From Ephemerocybe angulata (taxonomy: Eukaryota > Basidiomycota > Agaricomycetes > Agaricales > Psathyrellaceae): a stretch of 64,000 nt of DNA. Positions 12,712 through 24,429 of this stretch are shown in pieces. The notes under the pieces were generated by a model that had not been told where the DNA came from, made no database searches, and saw only the letters and a list, made by a program, of their open reading frames with translations. The translations under genes and the position numbers were made by a program. The stretch is taken from positions 310,001 to 374,000 of the forward strand of contig JAACJK010000001.1 of assembly GCA_013368325.1 (NCBI GenBank), in the 5' to 3' direction. Numbering within the stretch: position 1 is the first letter of the stretch; each line of letters starts with the position of its first letter.

Positions 12712-13020
12712 AATGCAATGCAGGCAAACCTGTTTGCTGTTGGCGTCCTTATGAACTTGACGATGCGAGCCACCGGTTCCCCGAGCATCGTGTTATTTAG
12801 GCATTGCGTCGACCCACTCGAACCTCAGTGGATGCATCGCGCTGCCGCAGAGGATGCTTGAGCTGGGGCCGCAGCTAGCGACGAGCCAGCAGGGTACTAG
12901 TAGCTGTAGTGGGTCTGATGATGGAGGTTGATAGCAAAGGTACGCATTCGATTCCGTCGACATGAACACATGTACTCGAGCGGGTACTTATTGGAGAAGA
13001 AACAAAACCAGACAAAACCT
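12480..13020. repeat. P450 5' end and promoter, left member of a direct repeat
   Basis: This stretch resembles 16206-16790 in the same orientation: the P450 first exon, and upstream blocks such as GATGCGAGCCACC, GCGCTGCCGCAG and TGCTTGAGCTGG, occur in the same order in both. The two members flank the first F-box gene, pointing to a local duplication. Confidence 0.7.
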
Positions 13021-13058
13021 CAGCTCGGCAGGCACGGACTTGGGTTTGGCGTGATGTT

Positions 13059-13086
13059 AGGTGATAGGTGATAGGTGATAGGTGAT
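13059..13086 (+). repeat. Four tandem copies of AGGTGAT
   Basis: Four exact 7-bp units in the non-coding interval between the P450 and the first F-box gene. The rest of 12712-13980 shows no gene; it contains promoter DNA of both divergent genes. The 5' flank of the second F-box copy lacks this repeat and the roughly 780 bases around it. Confidence 0.9.
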
Positions 13087-13980
13087 ATTACCCGGACACG
13101 GTCCAATTTCTGAACGCCGGGGGTCTGGGAGGCTACTGTAAGTACAAGAAAGTATCTACAATTCCCAGCTCGTGCCCTACAACACACCGCCGAGCAGTCG
13201 CACGTATTTCAGGCCGTTCAGCGGTGTATTCTCAGGCAGGAGGCAATCATTACTGATCAAGTTGAAACCCAGAATTTAGAAATACTGGCACAATGGGATC
13301 GAAAGGCAAGTTATGCGATGAGGGGAGGACATGTCTTCCTTTGAGAGGGGGAAGGCCTGCGATGATCCTTCTGTGGGGTGACATGACGACGAGAAGGGCC
13401 TTTGACTAATTTCTGACAGTTCAGACCGTTGTCGTCTGACACGGAGTCGCGATGCGACTCAATGTCCGATAAGACCGAGGAGTGTACGCGCGTACAGGGC
13501 GCCGACGTCGAGCACAGGGATGACCAGACTCCCAGAGTGTGAGGTCGGTATGGAGGTGGGTTCAGCCTCTCCTAGCCTCGAGTACACTGTGTGTAAGACA
13601 GCTCTAGGTTTAACTTGTCTATCAACAAGCAGAGTCGTGTATGCCAAAGTACGGCGCAGGGACATGGCGGCGCACACCGCCCACAGCTCAACAGCTCAAA
13701 AACGACGGGCATGGTACAGGGCCACAGCACGGAGTGCTGAATGAGGGCTCAAGCTCAAGAGCCGCCAGCTGTAAGCAGCTTGTGTATATGCCAAAGGCAA
13801 GGGAGCGAGTTGGGAGCGGGATTCGCAAGGGGCAATCGGAATTAGAATTGGCCGCTGTTCGACAACAGGAGCGCGCGAGACCTGCGTCCGACATCGCGTG
13901 CGGTCCCACTTGTGTCTCAACATCCATCTGCCTGGAACAAATATTCATCGAGTAAAGCTGTTGCCCACCCACCGCAGGAC

Positions 13981-15816
13981 ATGGAGAAACTTCCCATTGA
14001 GCTTGGAATTTTGATAGCAAAAGAGCTCCCTACTCGAGACATATGCCGTCTGCAACAGGTTCGTCCAACTCGACGCAGTTGCACTCTCCATCTAACTAAA
14101 CGGATGATTGGCTCCATGACTCATTGCAGACTTGCAAAGCTTTCTATGATCTAATTGAGGGTGACTCAGAGCTATGGAGGGAACGCCTACGACACCAATG
14201 CGGTGCGGATGTCCTCTGGTCCAGCTTCTTCACCGCGTCCGAGTTGAGGAGGGCGTGCACCGGTACATTGCGTTTCAAACATCGGTATCGCCGGGGAGGC
14301 CACCCCACGCTACCCATCTCCCGACTTCTTCCACACAAGGGCGAAGACGATCAGCTTCAGAACCACCGTGACCGGAGCCAATACTGGCACCATTTATATC
14401 CTGAAGAACGCAGTACTTTCAGCCTCATTCCTGGGGGGCGCTTCCTCATCACAGTGGACAAAAAGTGGCTGCGAGTATGGGATCTAGGTCCACCGGGGAG
14501 CCTGAATGAGCCATGCGAAGTAGTGCTCCACGAAATCAACTGTGTCGATACGCAGCCGATGATTGTAGACGTCGCCGTCGCCGACAAGGATATGGTACAT
14601 TTGCTTATCCGGGAGGACCACAGCGTACGCAGGTTGCCCCAACCATTCGAGTGCGTCGTGTTCAAGTTCCTGAGATTACATGACGAGAGTGAAAATCTAA
14701 CGCACTTGGGCCTGCCACAGTCAAAGTCAATACAACTTGAATGCCCTGTCAAAGGTCAGAATCTTCCGCCGATTTCAGATGCGTCTTCCAGACATGGGAC
14801 AGCATTCTGTAGAAGGGCTCGGCCGGCTGTGCGTACTCCATTCGTATAAAGGACTCCATGGCCTATGTGCTGCTCAGCATGGGCCCGTTGTTGCACTCGG
14901 GATTGGAAAAAGTTTCCTCCTCTGGGGCACTTCAGATTCCCCCGATAAATCCTGGGTCGCATCAGCCACACGGAGAGGGTACGGAAATACTACCGGTCAA
15001 GACGTAGGCAACGATATTCTCAGTCGCGAACTCAATGACTCACGAACTTAAAAGGTCTTTTTTCATCAAGGCTATGCCTTCGTCGTTGACGCAGATGCTC
15101 TGAACGGTTTTGACTTGGCGGGTATAACTCATTGCCCGGTAGGAAAAGGGGTGGTGGACATTCAAGACGGGACCCCAGACTTCGGCTATATCCCTACCCC
15201 TCAAATGTGGACACACCAGCAGTATGCGCCAAATACCTTCACGGCCTGGGCATCCAATTTTATGCTGCACAAGCCGGTGGCAGACGAAGGTCCACTGTTC
15301 TATGATATTAGGGATCCGCGACCCGATGCAAATCGGCTAGACTTGTCGCCTTCATACGTTCGGTTCTGCTTTCGCTTTCGTCCAGACAACCCCTCGGCGG
15401 GTTCGCCCCTTCGCACTAAAAGATATCAAACAGCCACCCAGCCATGTGATATGCCCCAGCTTCGTTTCCCCCTGGATGATGGGGTTGCAGGGTACATCTG
15501 GTATGATAGCTTGGACTATCCGGACAGAGAACGACAACTTGAAAGAGGAGGCATATTCGTTTCCATTCTTGACGACCCTGACTCTCCCGAGCCTTCTATG
15601 CTCGAAGATGACCCTGACTTCCCAGAACCAGGTTCTGTCGTTAAAGGCCTAGGAGACTTTTCCGAAATGATTGCGAGACCAAATAATGAGACTGGAGTGC
15701 TGCGTGTCTCGATGTGTCCATTATCAGGGAGGGTCGTTGTGCTCTGGAATCGAGAATCCAAGGACGATCAGGTTATCGAGATATTCGACCTTTATGATTC
15801 TTTGCCAACTATATAA
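13981..15816 (+). CDS. F-box protein, copy 1; splice site of last intron doubtful
   Basis: F-box proteins recruit substrates to SCF ubiquitin ligases. The N-terminal box is MEKLPIELGILIAKELPTRD followed by CRLQQ, an intron, then TCKAFYDLI. The remainder is a long repeat-poor region with WD-like fragments (KWLRVWDLG, FLLWGTSDS), as in large Agaricomycete F-box families. Exons 13981-14058, 14130-14754 and 14813 onward fit (introns 71 and 58 nt), and a final exon 15055-15816 ends in DLYDSLPTI. The third donor is uncertain: copy 2 has GTAAGT here, while copy 1 has GTACGG after a deletion, which gives the wrong phase. An alternative donor in TGG|GTCGCA (about 14955) would keep the frame. It may therefore be intact, shortened or a young pseudogene. 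Relatives: 30136-32323 and 63441-64000. Confidence 0.7.
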
Positions 15817-16205
15817 TTCCCGGGCCCTTATGCCAGTAGCCACTCCTCAAGAAACGGTGTCACCATCATATTAATAGGGACTACAAGCGAAGAAGGGACG
15901 GATTTTCAAGTTTAAGGCCTGTGTGATGTCCGCCGCGATGGAAGACCCCACGCTGCCGGGACCTTGGGTATCGCGACAAAAGTGTAGCATACGCTGGTGT
16001 TAGATTTTGAGAACAAGAGGAGATGCCGAGGAGGATTGACCAACGTCATTGAACTGGTGAAAATGTAGCGTCGTGGTTGGAAGAGATCTAGGCAGGCGCG
16101 AGTAGCTATAGCGCTTGGCTTCTAGCAACACTACCAGTTAGGCATTAGCCAGGGTCCGTACGGCTCCGTAGTCAACTAATCCCGCTACAAAGAACACTAT
16201 GAAAG

Positions 16206-16418
16206 TCACCAGGCCAATTCACTGAGCTCCTCGCCCCATCTCTCATATCCTTGCCCAGGTATCTCCAGCGGAATGTCGAGATCATTGCCCACGATAATAG
16301 TCAATCCTTTCAGACTAGGCGGTGAAGGAAACCCAGAACTCCCCTTTTTCGAGGTCGTCCAAGATAATATGAGAGAGAGAAAGCCCGCCATGGAGCACAG
16401 CGGAATTGGGCCCATCAT
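16206..16418 (-). pseudogene. Relic of cytochrome P450 exon 1
   Basis: The translation contains FPSPPSLKGL, then IPGQGYERWGEELSE, nearly matching exon 1 of the P450 at 10.5-12.7 kb. No further P450 exons follow on the minus strand. The sequence upstream (to about 16790) also matches the P450 promoter, so the copied unit was promoter plus first exon. It lies just behind the first F-box gene. Confidence 0.85.
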
Positions 16419-16790
16419 CTATGATGCGAGCCACCATTTCCCTAAGCATAGTGCCCCACTCAAACGGCCAGTAGATGTGTTGCGCTGCCGCAGGTTGGCC
16501 GCAGAGAATGCTTGAGCTGGCTGCTGGGTCACAGTTAGCGATGAGAAAGGGTAGGTGAAGGTAGCATCACTTTCGAACCGTGCTGTATCTTATGGAGGTT
16601 GTCATTGGTTGATGCTAAGCCAGAAAATGCGGCTATATCGTCAATGAAGAAATTTAGGCGCCGATTTGGCGCCGATAATCCCGCTTGACCCGCTCGGCAC
16701 GCGCATTCAATTCCGAGTCTGTCAACATGACACATGGCACATGCACTCGAGAGGGATTGGCAAAGAAACTCAACCTCGGCTCTAACTCAC

Positions 16791-19393
16791 TGTACAGCAA
16801 CCCCATAGGTTCGGTATCGTCTTTTTGAATCCTTGAAACTTCCAGCCTGGGGTTCAACCTGGAAGGCAATTCACCGTATATTCAGGATATTATTCTCTTA
16901 CGCCTGACGAGAAGTTCTGATGCTAGTATGGCGAAGGAAATAATGCATCTCCAGGCAGGTTAGTCCTCAAGACTGGGTCTTGATCTACACCACCCCATCA
17001 CCATGACATAGGACTCGACTGCTCCAGACAATACCTCATTTGTTTCCGAATGTCGGATGCCCAAGCTCACTAAGTTAAACAGTGTATCGAATTTGGCTTC
17101 GTGCCCTCTTTCTGACTCAAGCTCCGAATCACACTTCCAAATGTCCCAGTGCGGTACTGCTGGATTCAATGACGCAATTACATGTAGGCCAGTGCTACTG
17201 CCACCCATTGTCTGGAGGAGCGCTGGAAGCTTTCGCTTGTAGCAAACGTTTTTGGCGGGGAGAGATCAAGGTCAAAGCGGGATCTACCTCTCTACCTGGG
17301 TATACGCTGTGCCGTGATCACTCCCCTAGCAAGCGTGCTTCAGCTTTCCACCTCTCTAAGGTCCCCACCAGGGTACCAACTTCGACGAAGCGTATTCTGT
17401 GCCTTGTTGGTCGAATAAGGTTGAAGTGGCCACGCGAATGTGGGGCAATGTACCTTCGACATCCGCGGTGGGGAGCGAAAACATTCCATTGAATCCATTC
17501 ACCACAGTTCTATGCCTTCGCTCGAGCTCCACGGCCTCGGACGCTCAGGAGCCTCCGCCACCTGCTCAAATCCGAGTCCTTGGGCTTCGGGCATGGAAGA
17601 TCTGGAAGAGTACACGTTTATCTGAATGTTCTGCACCTCGTAAATCACCTAAGTACACTCTAGACCACACGATTGCCGCACTCGTCTCTCAAAAGATACC
17701 GCTTCCGCCGTTATCTTTCTCAGATACTTAAGATTCGACCGTTCCATTGTATAGCATCCAATTTGTGACAAACACCGGCCTTCCCAATTCCAATTCCACG
17801 CGCACGGAGCTCACAAACACCACCTCAGCCACAAGCAGTTAGGCCGGAAGCCCAGGATCTATTCAGCGCTACATATATACACTTGACCTGCCAATCACCC
17901 ACACCCCCGACAAGCTTCTTTCTATTCAATCGTGGGTGGGATTCGAAGCAGCATCAATAGAGTCACTATCTCAATTCATTAATCTCTCGACCGATGACAT
18001 ACTGACCAGAGTGCCAGTAAGTACCGGGGTAGCAGCTCGAGAAAGCGGAATTCGCCATTCACGAGCACGTCCAAGTGGAGCCTGTACTGTCAGAGGATGC
18101 CACTGGTGTGACCGGCCTGAAGCAGCCTGGGTGTACTCGAGGACGGATCTAAATTCAAGTTGCCCATAGCACGATGAGGCCTAGACTATGTGATATTCGA
18201 ACGGGCCAGACCCTATGGTCGCCGTAAAGAGTCAAGAATCGGCGGACAATTGGGCAGGGATGTATCATGTATGAATGTATGTACTTAGGTTCATTGACCA
18301 TTCGGTTAGGTCGAACAAACGGCTATACCAATCTGGAGAAACCGATGATCGTTTTTCAAAGTAGACTTACGAACCATGAGATCGATGCAGCTCGTCTTCC
18401 GAATCAAGTCTACACTTCGTCCTAAATCTCTCTCTGAGAAGACGGTAGTGGTAGTTAGGACGAAAAGATCTTGGATTCAGTTTCAGATTCAGTTTCAATA
18501 TGATACGACGGTAGAGTAAAAAAAGTAGAACCACAAAGGTATATTCTACAGCAATAATTTCAAACGGGCGGTGTGAAGCAAGTCGTACAAATACAGCAAG
18601 AAAGAGGAAGGGATTAGAGCAGGAAGAACTGGGAAAGTTGGTCTCCAAGGTACGCCATAATGTCTGTAGGCTACCGTACTTGGTATATGCTATGTCAATG
18701 AGGCGGTTCGACTATTGTACACAATATGAGGAGAACGAGAATAGAGAACAGAAGGGAGAAAGGAAAAGGCCGATTAAGTTAAGCTCGTCAGAAAGTAAGT
18801 AAGATCTCGGGAAAACGATAAAGGTTACGTCGCGTATTGAAGGGCAAAACGAACCGAACAGAACGCAAGAAAACAGAGTAAGAAGCCCGTCTAATCACGA
18901 CGACGAGAGAAAAGAGTCCACAACCTAGCAACCCCAGCGATCCCTATCTAACCCACCACACAGAACAAAAACTGGGCCAAAAAGCGCACGACCAATGGAG
19001 AAAGGAAGGGAACCCGTGTAAACGGGAAGGGCGAGAAGGGCTAAGACGGGAATGGGATGAAACCTGTTATCGTCGTCGTGGCAAGACGCCAGATCAGGCA
19101 AATTAGGTGATAGAGGATGATAGTCGAGGAAAAAAGAGAGAAAGAAGCAATGAAGGTTTGACGGGGGGAAAGGGAGTGAACCAAGGCGTCGCCAGGGAGC
19201 AGGCGAGCGAGCGCAGCACGGTTTAGGATCCAAACGCGTCAGGCGACCACGGCGTTCACGGACGCCCAAATCGCAAACGGCCTATCCATCCGAGCCTACC
19301 AAAAAGAAAAATAACAACAGATCCCGGTAAGTAAAACAGTCCTCTAATAGCAGATACTACACAACTCACCGAGCTACACTAGGATCAAGCCCT
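16791..19393. other. Region without recognised genes
   Basis: I see no supported gene. An 82-residue open frame on the minus strand at 16960-17208 (contains AVPHWDIWKC) has no recognised family and no clear neighbouring exons. 17.2-19.0 kb is short frames and A-rich DNA; the part next to 19394 is probably the 3' untranslated region of the transcription factor gene. Confidence 0.4.
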
Positions 19394-22300
19394 TTAATGA
19401 GCATCACTGACCCTCCTCTCCCTGCCCAGACCTCCACTCATACTCGGCGGCACCATCTTCCTCCTCTCCGCAAGCCCACTCGCCTGCGGCAACCTCAGCG
19501 TGCCCAGTCCCACCACCGATGCCCCACTCATAGGCGGCGCCGAGCTCGGCGGCGGAGGCGCCCTCATCGCGTTCCCCAAATTCTGCGTCGAAAGCGGCGG
19601 GAGCGACGCCATCCCGCTCAACGCCGGCGGCTGCGCCTGCCCAACCGTATGCAGCTGCGGGAGCGCAATCCCACTCCCCGTCCCGCCAGCCTCGTCGTAC
19701 TTCATCGCCTTCGCATTGCCCGACTCGAGCACGCTGCTCGCGAGGCGCTTCGCCGTCGGCCTCTGCATCTTCACCCCCGCACTGCTCGTCGGCCTCGACC
19801 CGCCCGTGCCCTCCATCTCCACGTCGCTGGCGCCGTACCCCCTCGGACTGGGATACGCACTCCCCCCGCCCCCGCTCGACGCAGGACTCGCACTCGCACT
19901 CGCCCCACTCTCATCGCTCCCCACCTCCCCAGGATTATTATGCAGAATAAACTGCCTCGCCGCAGCCTGCTTTTGCTGCTGTTGCTGCTGGTGCTGGTGC
20001 TGGTGCTGCTGTTGTTGCGACATCCCAAGCGCCCCACTCAACGCAGACCCCTCCATCCCAAACTCCTGTGTCGTCAAATTCTCCCCACTCGAGCTCGCCC
20101 TCGCAAGCCCATGCCCCTCCCCGCCCCCACCACTCGCATTTCCACCAGTCCCCCTCCGCCTCGAACTCAGCCTCCCCATATTCAGATTAATCGGCGTCTT
20201 CCTCGCCAACACCGCAGCCTCATAACTCGCCAAATCCTCCTTCGACACCTTCCCTCCTCCACCCCCATTCAACGTAGTCCGCATCGACGACGTCGGACCC
20301 AGCCCCGCTCTTGGCTGCGGCTGATAATACGCCCCTCCCCCACCAGGCACAGCAAGCGGCGTCCGCCCACTCGACGGCATACTCGTCACCCTCGGCCTAA
20401 CCCTAAACGGCGTCCCCGGCTGCCCCGCCTCCCCTCCCCCATTCGCACCCCCCACACCGCCCTCACCCCCAAGCACCTTCTCCTCCCCCTCCCCGCCCTG
20501 CGCAGTCGTCAACGGCGTCCTCAAATACTGCTTCCAAAACTCCCTCAACTCCTTCGGATCCATCTCCTTCCCCGGCGTCATCCCACTCATGCCCCCCATC
20601 CCCGCCTCCCCAAGCCCCGCCAACGACGCCGCATACCCCGCCGCCGCCGCGCCCCCGCCCACACCCCCCGGCGTCCACCCACTGCCCCCGTACCCAAGTC
20701 CCCCACCACCCACCCCAGGCGTGCCCAGCCCCAGATACGAGTTCCAATTCAGATTCATCCCCGCGCTCGACGGCTGCAGCGCCGCAAGACTCGACAACGG
20801 CCTCTGAATCCTCGCGCCCTCCGCGTACCTGCCTCCCGCTCCCCCTCCCAAATTCAAATTCATCCCCGCGCCCTCCCCGCCCTCCTCCTTAATCGGCATG
20901 GGCGTGGCATCCGTATCCGTCCCCGCGCCCCCAGGCTGCAGGTTCATAGGCGCATGCGCATTGAAGAACGGCGAGCCGCCAGGTGCGACGATTCCAGCAC
21001 CAGGGTTACCCCCAGCGGCAGCAGCAGCAGCCGCGAGCCCCGCGAGCACACTCGCGTCGTCCAGCGACAGCGAGTCGAACGCGTTAAAGAACGTGCCGGT
21101 CGTAGCGGAGTGCGGCGGGCCCGAAGACGATGTGGACGCCTTGCTCGAAGTCGAAGACGCCGTTCCAGGCGGACGCATGGAGGACGAGCCGGGGCGCTCG
21201 GAGCCCGAGTCCGAGTAGACAGACGAGGGGCCGTGGTGGTGCCTCGAGCTCGACGAGTGCGGGTCGTACGAGAACGGACTGGCCTGGTCGATGCTCCCCA
21301 ATTCATCTTGCTACAAAACGCAGACCGAAACAAGTGCAAGTCAGCAACTGGCTCTAAAGAATAAGCGCGCAGAGAAAATGTACTACTCACGTAACGTTCC
21401 TTCCTCCCCCGTTCACTATAATACCCACTCTCGCTCCCACTATCCCCGTAGCCGCTCCCCCCGTCAGACACACTCCCCCGCCTCTGGTGAGGCGCAAAGT
21501 CCTCCGCGAACATCTCGCGAAAGTCGGCTCCGGCAGACTGCCCGCGGGCATAAAGGCCTGTCAAATCATCTGTCAAGTCAAGCCATCCGCAAAAAAAACA
21601 GCATCATCAACGAATAAAGGTTAGCATAAAGTGCACGTCAAAAGTCACAGAGACAGGTCGGCGGTTGTCAGTCGACGACGACGACGAACGATGAGAATAG
21701 AATAGAATAGGGTAGAAGAGAATAGAAGAAAGAATAAAAGGATAGATAGAATGAATCGAAGAACGCAAATGCCGGGATGGGAAGAATAATCAAAGCCCAA
21801 AACGGCATGGTAGAAAAGAAGGAATCGAATCGAAAACAGAGAAGATCAGTCATCCATCCATCCAGAGGTCGTAGTAGTGCCGTGCCGCCAGTGTCGAGAA
21901 CGAGAATGAGAGAGAGCAGGCAAGTTGGCCGATCATTTTTCGCGTGGGTTGGATGAACATCCAGTTGGGACGGACGGGTGGGTATCAAAGAGGCGTGGCC
22001 AGCAGATTAGATTAACGGGGTATCATCGAACCATGCGATAAAAAGAGAGAGAGAAAAAAAGAGGAGAAAAAAGGGAGATTAAACCAAAGAGCATAGGAAG
22101 GTACCATTAAGCAAGCGATTGCGCGACAGCACGTATTGTTATGTGGTGTAGGCGACGCGTGAGTGATAGAATGAGTAGGAGGAGGAGGAGGAGGAGGAGG
22201 AGGAGGGCGCGTAAAGGGAAAAGAAAAACAGTTTTAGTACTATGATACTTTTACTGGTAATAAACAAAAGTATTACCGTGCTGCTGGTGGGGCGGCGGCA

Positions 22301-23801
22301 GAGTGTGCTGCGGCTGGCCCGCGGCGCCGTACACATTCCGTTCGAGCGTATGCGTATGTTGCGCATGGTGGCCCTGGCCTTGCTGGTGGTACGCGTCTTG
22401 ATGATGATGTTGGCTTCCTCCTGCGCCCTGCTGCGGCCACCCGGCCCACTGCGTCGGGGCGGCGGAAGAGCCCGAAGTGGCATGCGCAGCCGTCGGCGCG
22501 AGCGTCGTCGCGCTCGTCCTATACATATCATCATGCGCCGGCAGGCCTCTCGAGGAACCATACTTCGAGTGTGCGTAGTCCCCCGCGCCCTCTGCGCTCC
22601 CGTTCGTCGGGTACAAAGGCGCGAAGGGGTAGTTCGTGTTCGCAGCGCTAGAGCCGCCGTTCTGCGAGGGGTAGAGCGCCTCGTGCAGCGCCTGGCGCCC
22701 GCCGCCGTAGGACGACGATGACTGTGACAGCTCGTCGCCGAGGCCTGCGGGCTGCCCGCCGAGGACGCCGCCGTATTCGTCGGCGTAGAGCGGGTAGCGC
22801 GATGTGGTGGTGGTGGGCGAGGAGCCCGAGGGGCCGAGCAGCGAGGGCACCTGGACGTTGGGCGCGGGGGGCAGCGCGCCCGCGGGACGGGGGTTGTGCC
22901 CGGGGCCTACAGGTGCCGTCTGTCGGTGGAATTTGACGTATGTACACCGGTACTTTCGTTGCACGCATTTCGCTGCAGATCACAAGGAAGGATGAAAGCT
23001 AAGTGTTAGCGCAAGCTCGGAGAGAAGGAGGGAAGGCGGGGAAGCGGCGATGACGCACCACACGGGTTGCTCCCGTCGCAGGGGAGGCTGGACTGGACGC
23101 ACTGGTCGCAGGCCTGCTTCGACGTCGTCGCGCGCGACGTGCTCGCGGAGCCCTTCCGCCTCGTCGTCGTGTTCACCAGCGGCTTCTCGTTCGCATGGCA
23201 CTTGTTCACATGTCTCGACAGCAGATCGCTGGAAGGATTGTATCAGCGTTTGTTCAGCACGAACATGGACGCTTGAACGACACTGCAGGACCGCGGCAGC
23301 AATAATAGACAGCTCCGGCGGCATCAGAGCCCCCGACGCCACCAATATCGAGCACGGCGCTTGCCCCCATCGTCGTGCGCACTCACCTCCTCGCGAACTG
23401 GTCCCCGCAATACTGGCACTTGTACGGCCTATCGCCCGTGTCTGATATGCATAACCACTCGTCAGCTCCACTTCTCGTAATAACGCAGATAATTAGAACG
23501 AAGCCAAGCGCCTGAGACAAAGGCATCTCAGCAGCAGCGCCTCCCTCCTCCTCCTCCTCTATCCCCACTGTGTCTCTCCACCCCTGTGCTGGCTGTGGCA
23601 CCTGCGAGACACGCTGCGGAGGCGCAGAGCACACATACTCCCAGCTCCCAGACACCCGCGCCAAAACCGACTCCACCGCCCCGCGCTCCACGCCAGCCCA
23701 ATATAAAACAACGAGCACTCACGACTTCGCATATGGCGCGCAACATGCTGGGGCCTCGTAAACGTCGCCTGGCACACAGGGCACTTGTGGTCTCCTCCCA
23801 T
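19394..23801 (-). CDS. Transcription factor with two C2H2 fingers and one Zn2Cys6 cluster
   Basis: Predicted nuclear DNA-binding regulator of about 1031 residues. Exons fit at 23801-23723, 23441-23387, 23228-23059, 22972-22277, 21569-21391 (or from 21557) and 21310-19394. The start MGGDHKCPVCQATF opens the first C2H2 finger, completed across the first intron by HMRSH; the linker TGDRPYKC leads into the second finger (CQYCGDQFARR...HVNKCH). About 30 residues later comes a Gal4-type binuclear cluster, ACDQCVQSSLPCDGSNPC then KCVQRKYRCTYV, with six Cys at the usual spacing. The rest is low complexity (Gly, Ser, Ala, short Gln/His tract near 20.0 kb) apart from a conserved-looking MDPKELREFWKQYLRTPLT. 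The intron between exons 4 and 5 is about 700 nt, far longer than the others, and may hide another exon. Targets are unknown. Confidence 0.85.
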
Positions 23802-24367
23802 GTTTCGTCGATGTGTGTAGTGTAGAGTAGGGATAAGTAATAAGGCTAAGGCGTGAGTGATGAAGATGGTGGTCGGATACCAAAAGCGATGTAGAGGCAG
23901 GTGGCCAAGTTTTACTGGCAAACCAATGACGATTCGGATTCCCCCTTTTCCGAGTCCGGGACGCTCGCAGGCGAACCGACCTGCCAGCATCCTTGCCACA
24001 TCGGATCGGGCCACTGCCTCCTGCCCAAAATCTACGAACATATCGGCAATCGCCCGCGAATCTCTGCCCAGCCAGACGCTGCTTTTTGCCAGGACGCTGC
24101 CATTTGCGGGCAGGAAAGGACGACAAATGTCGTCATAGGGTGACACCCCGCTCCCACGATCCCAGATGCCCTAGCGACAGCCGCGCTTGTCTCTGATTCT
24201 GAACCGCTGTTTCTATTCTCGTTATCGTTCCCAGACTAGCTAGCGGAATCCGTACTACAGGAGCGCATTCTCCAGTTCCCCCCGCCCTCGCCCTCGCCCT
24301 CCCTCGCCCACTCGCCCAGATCGCCCTCGCCCGCTTTGCATGGAGAGGAAAATCGCGATTAGGGTCC

Positions 24368-24375
24368 TGACGTCA
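24368..24375. promoter_or_regulatory. CRE palindrome TGACGTCA, first of two
   Basis: A perfect TGACGTCA, the binding site of ATF/CREB-type bZIP factors, 567 bp upstream of the transcription factor start codon. A second identical palindrome lies 46 bp further on. Confidence 0.5.
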
Positions 24376-24421
24376 CTACTTCCTCGATACAGTCGCACAG
24401 ATCAAACCACTAAAACACAAA

Positions 24422-24429
24422 TGACGTCA
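24422..24429. promoter_or_regulatory. CRE palindrome TGACGTCA, second of two
   Basis: Second perfect TGACGTCA. The pair is 54 bp centre to centre, which is about five helical turns, upstream of the C2H2/Zn2Cys6 regulator gene. Confidence 0.5.

Noticed and set aside
13059..13086. A possible CRISPR-like array
   Set aside because: Only four contiguous 7-bp units without spacers, in a eukaryotic genome; it is a simple tandem repeat.
19397..21364. A 655-codon open frame on the plus strand
   Set aside because: It is antisense to the long last exon of the transcription factor, Arg/Pro/His-rich as expected from the complement of Gly/Ser/Gln codons, and has no domain.
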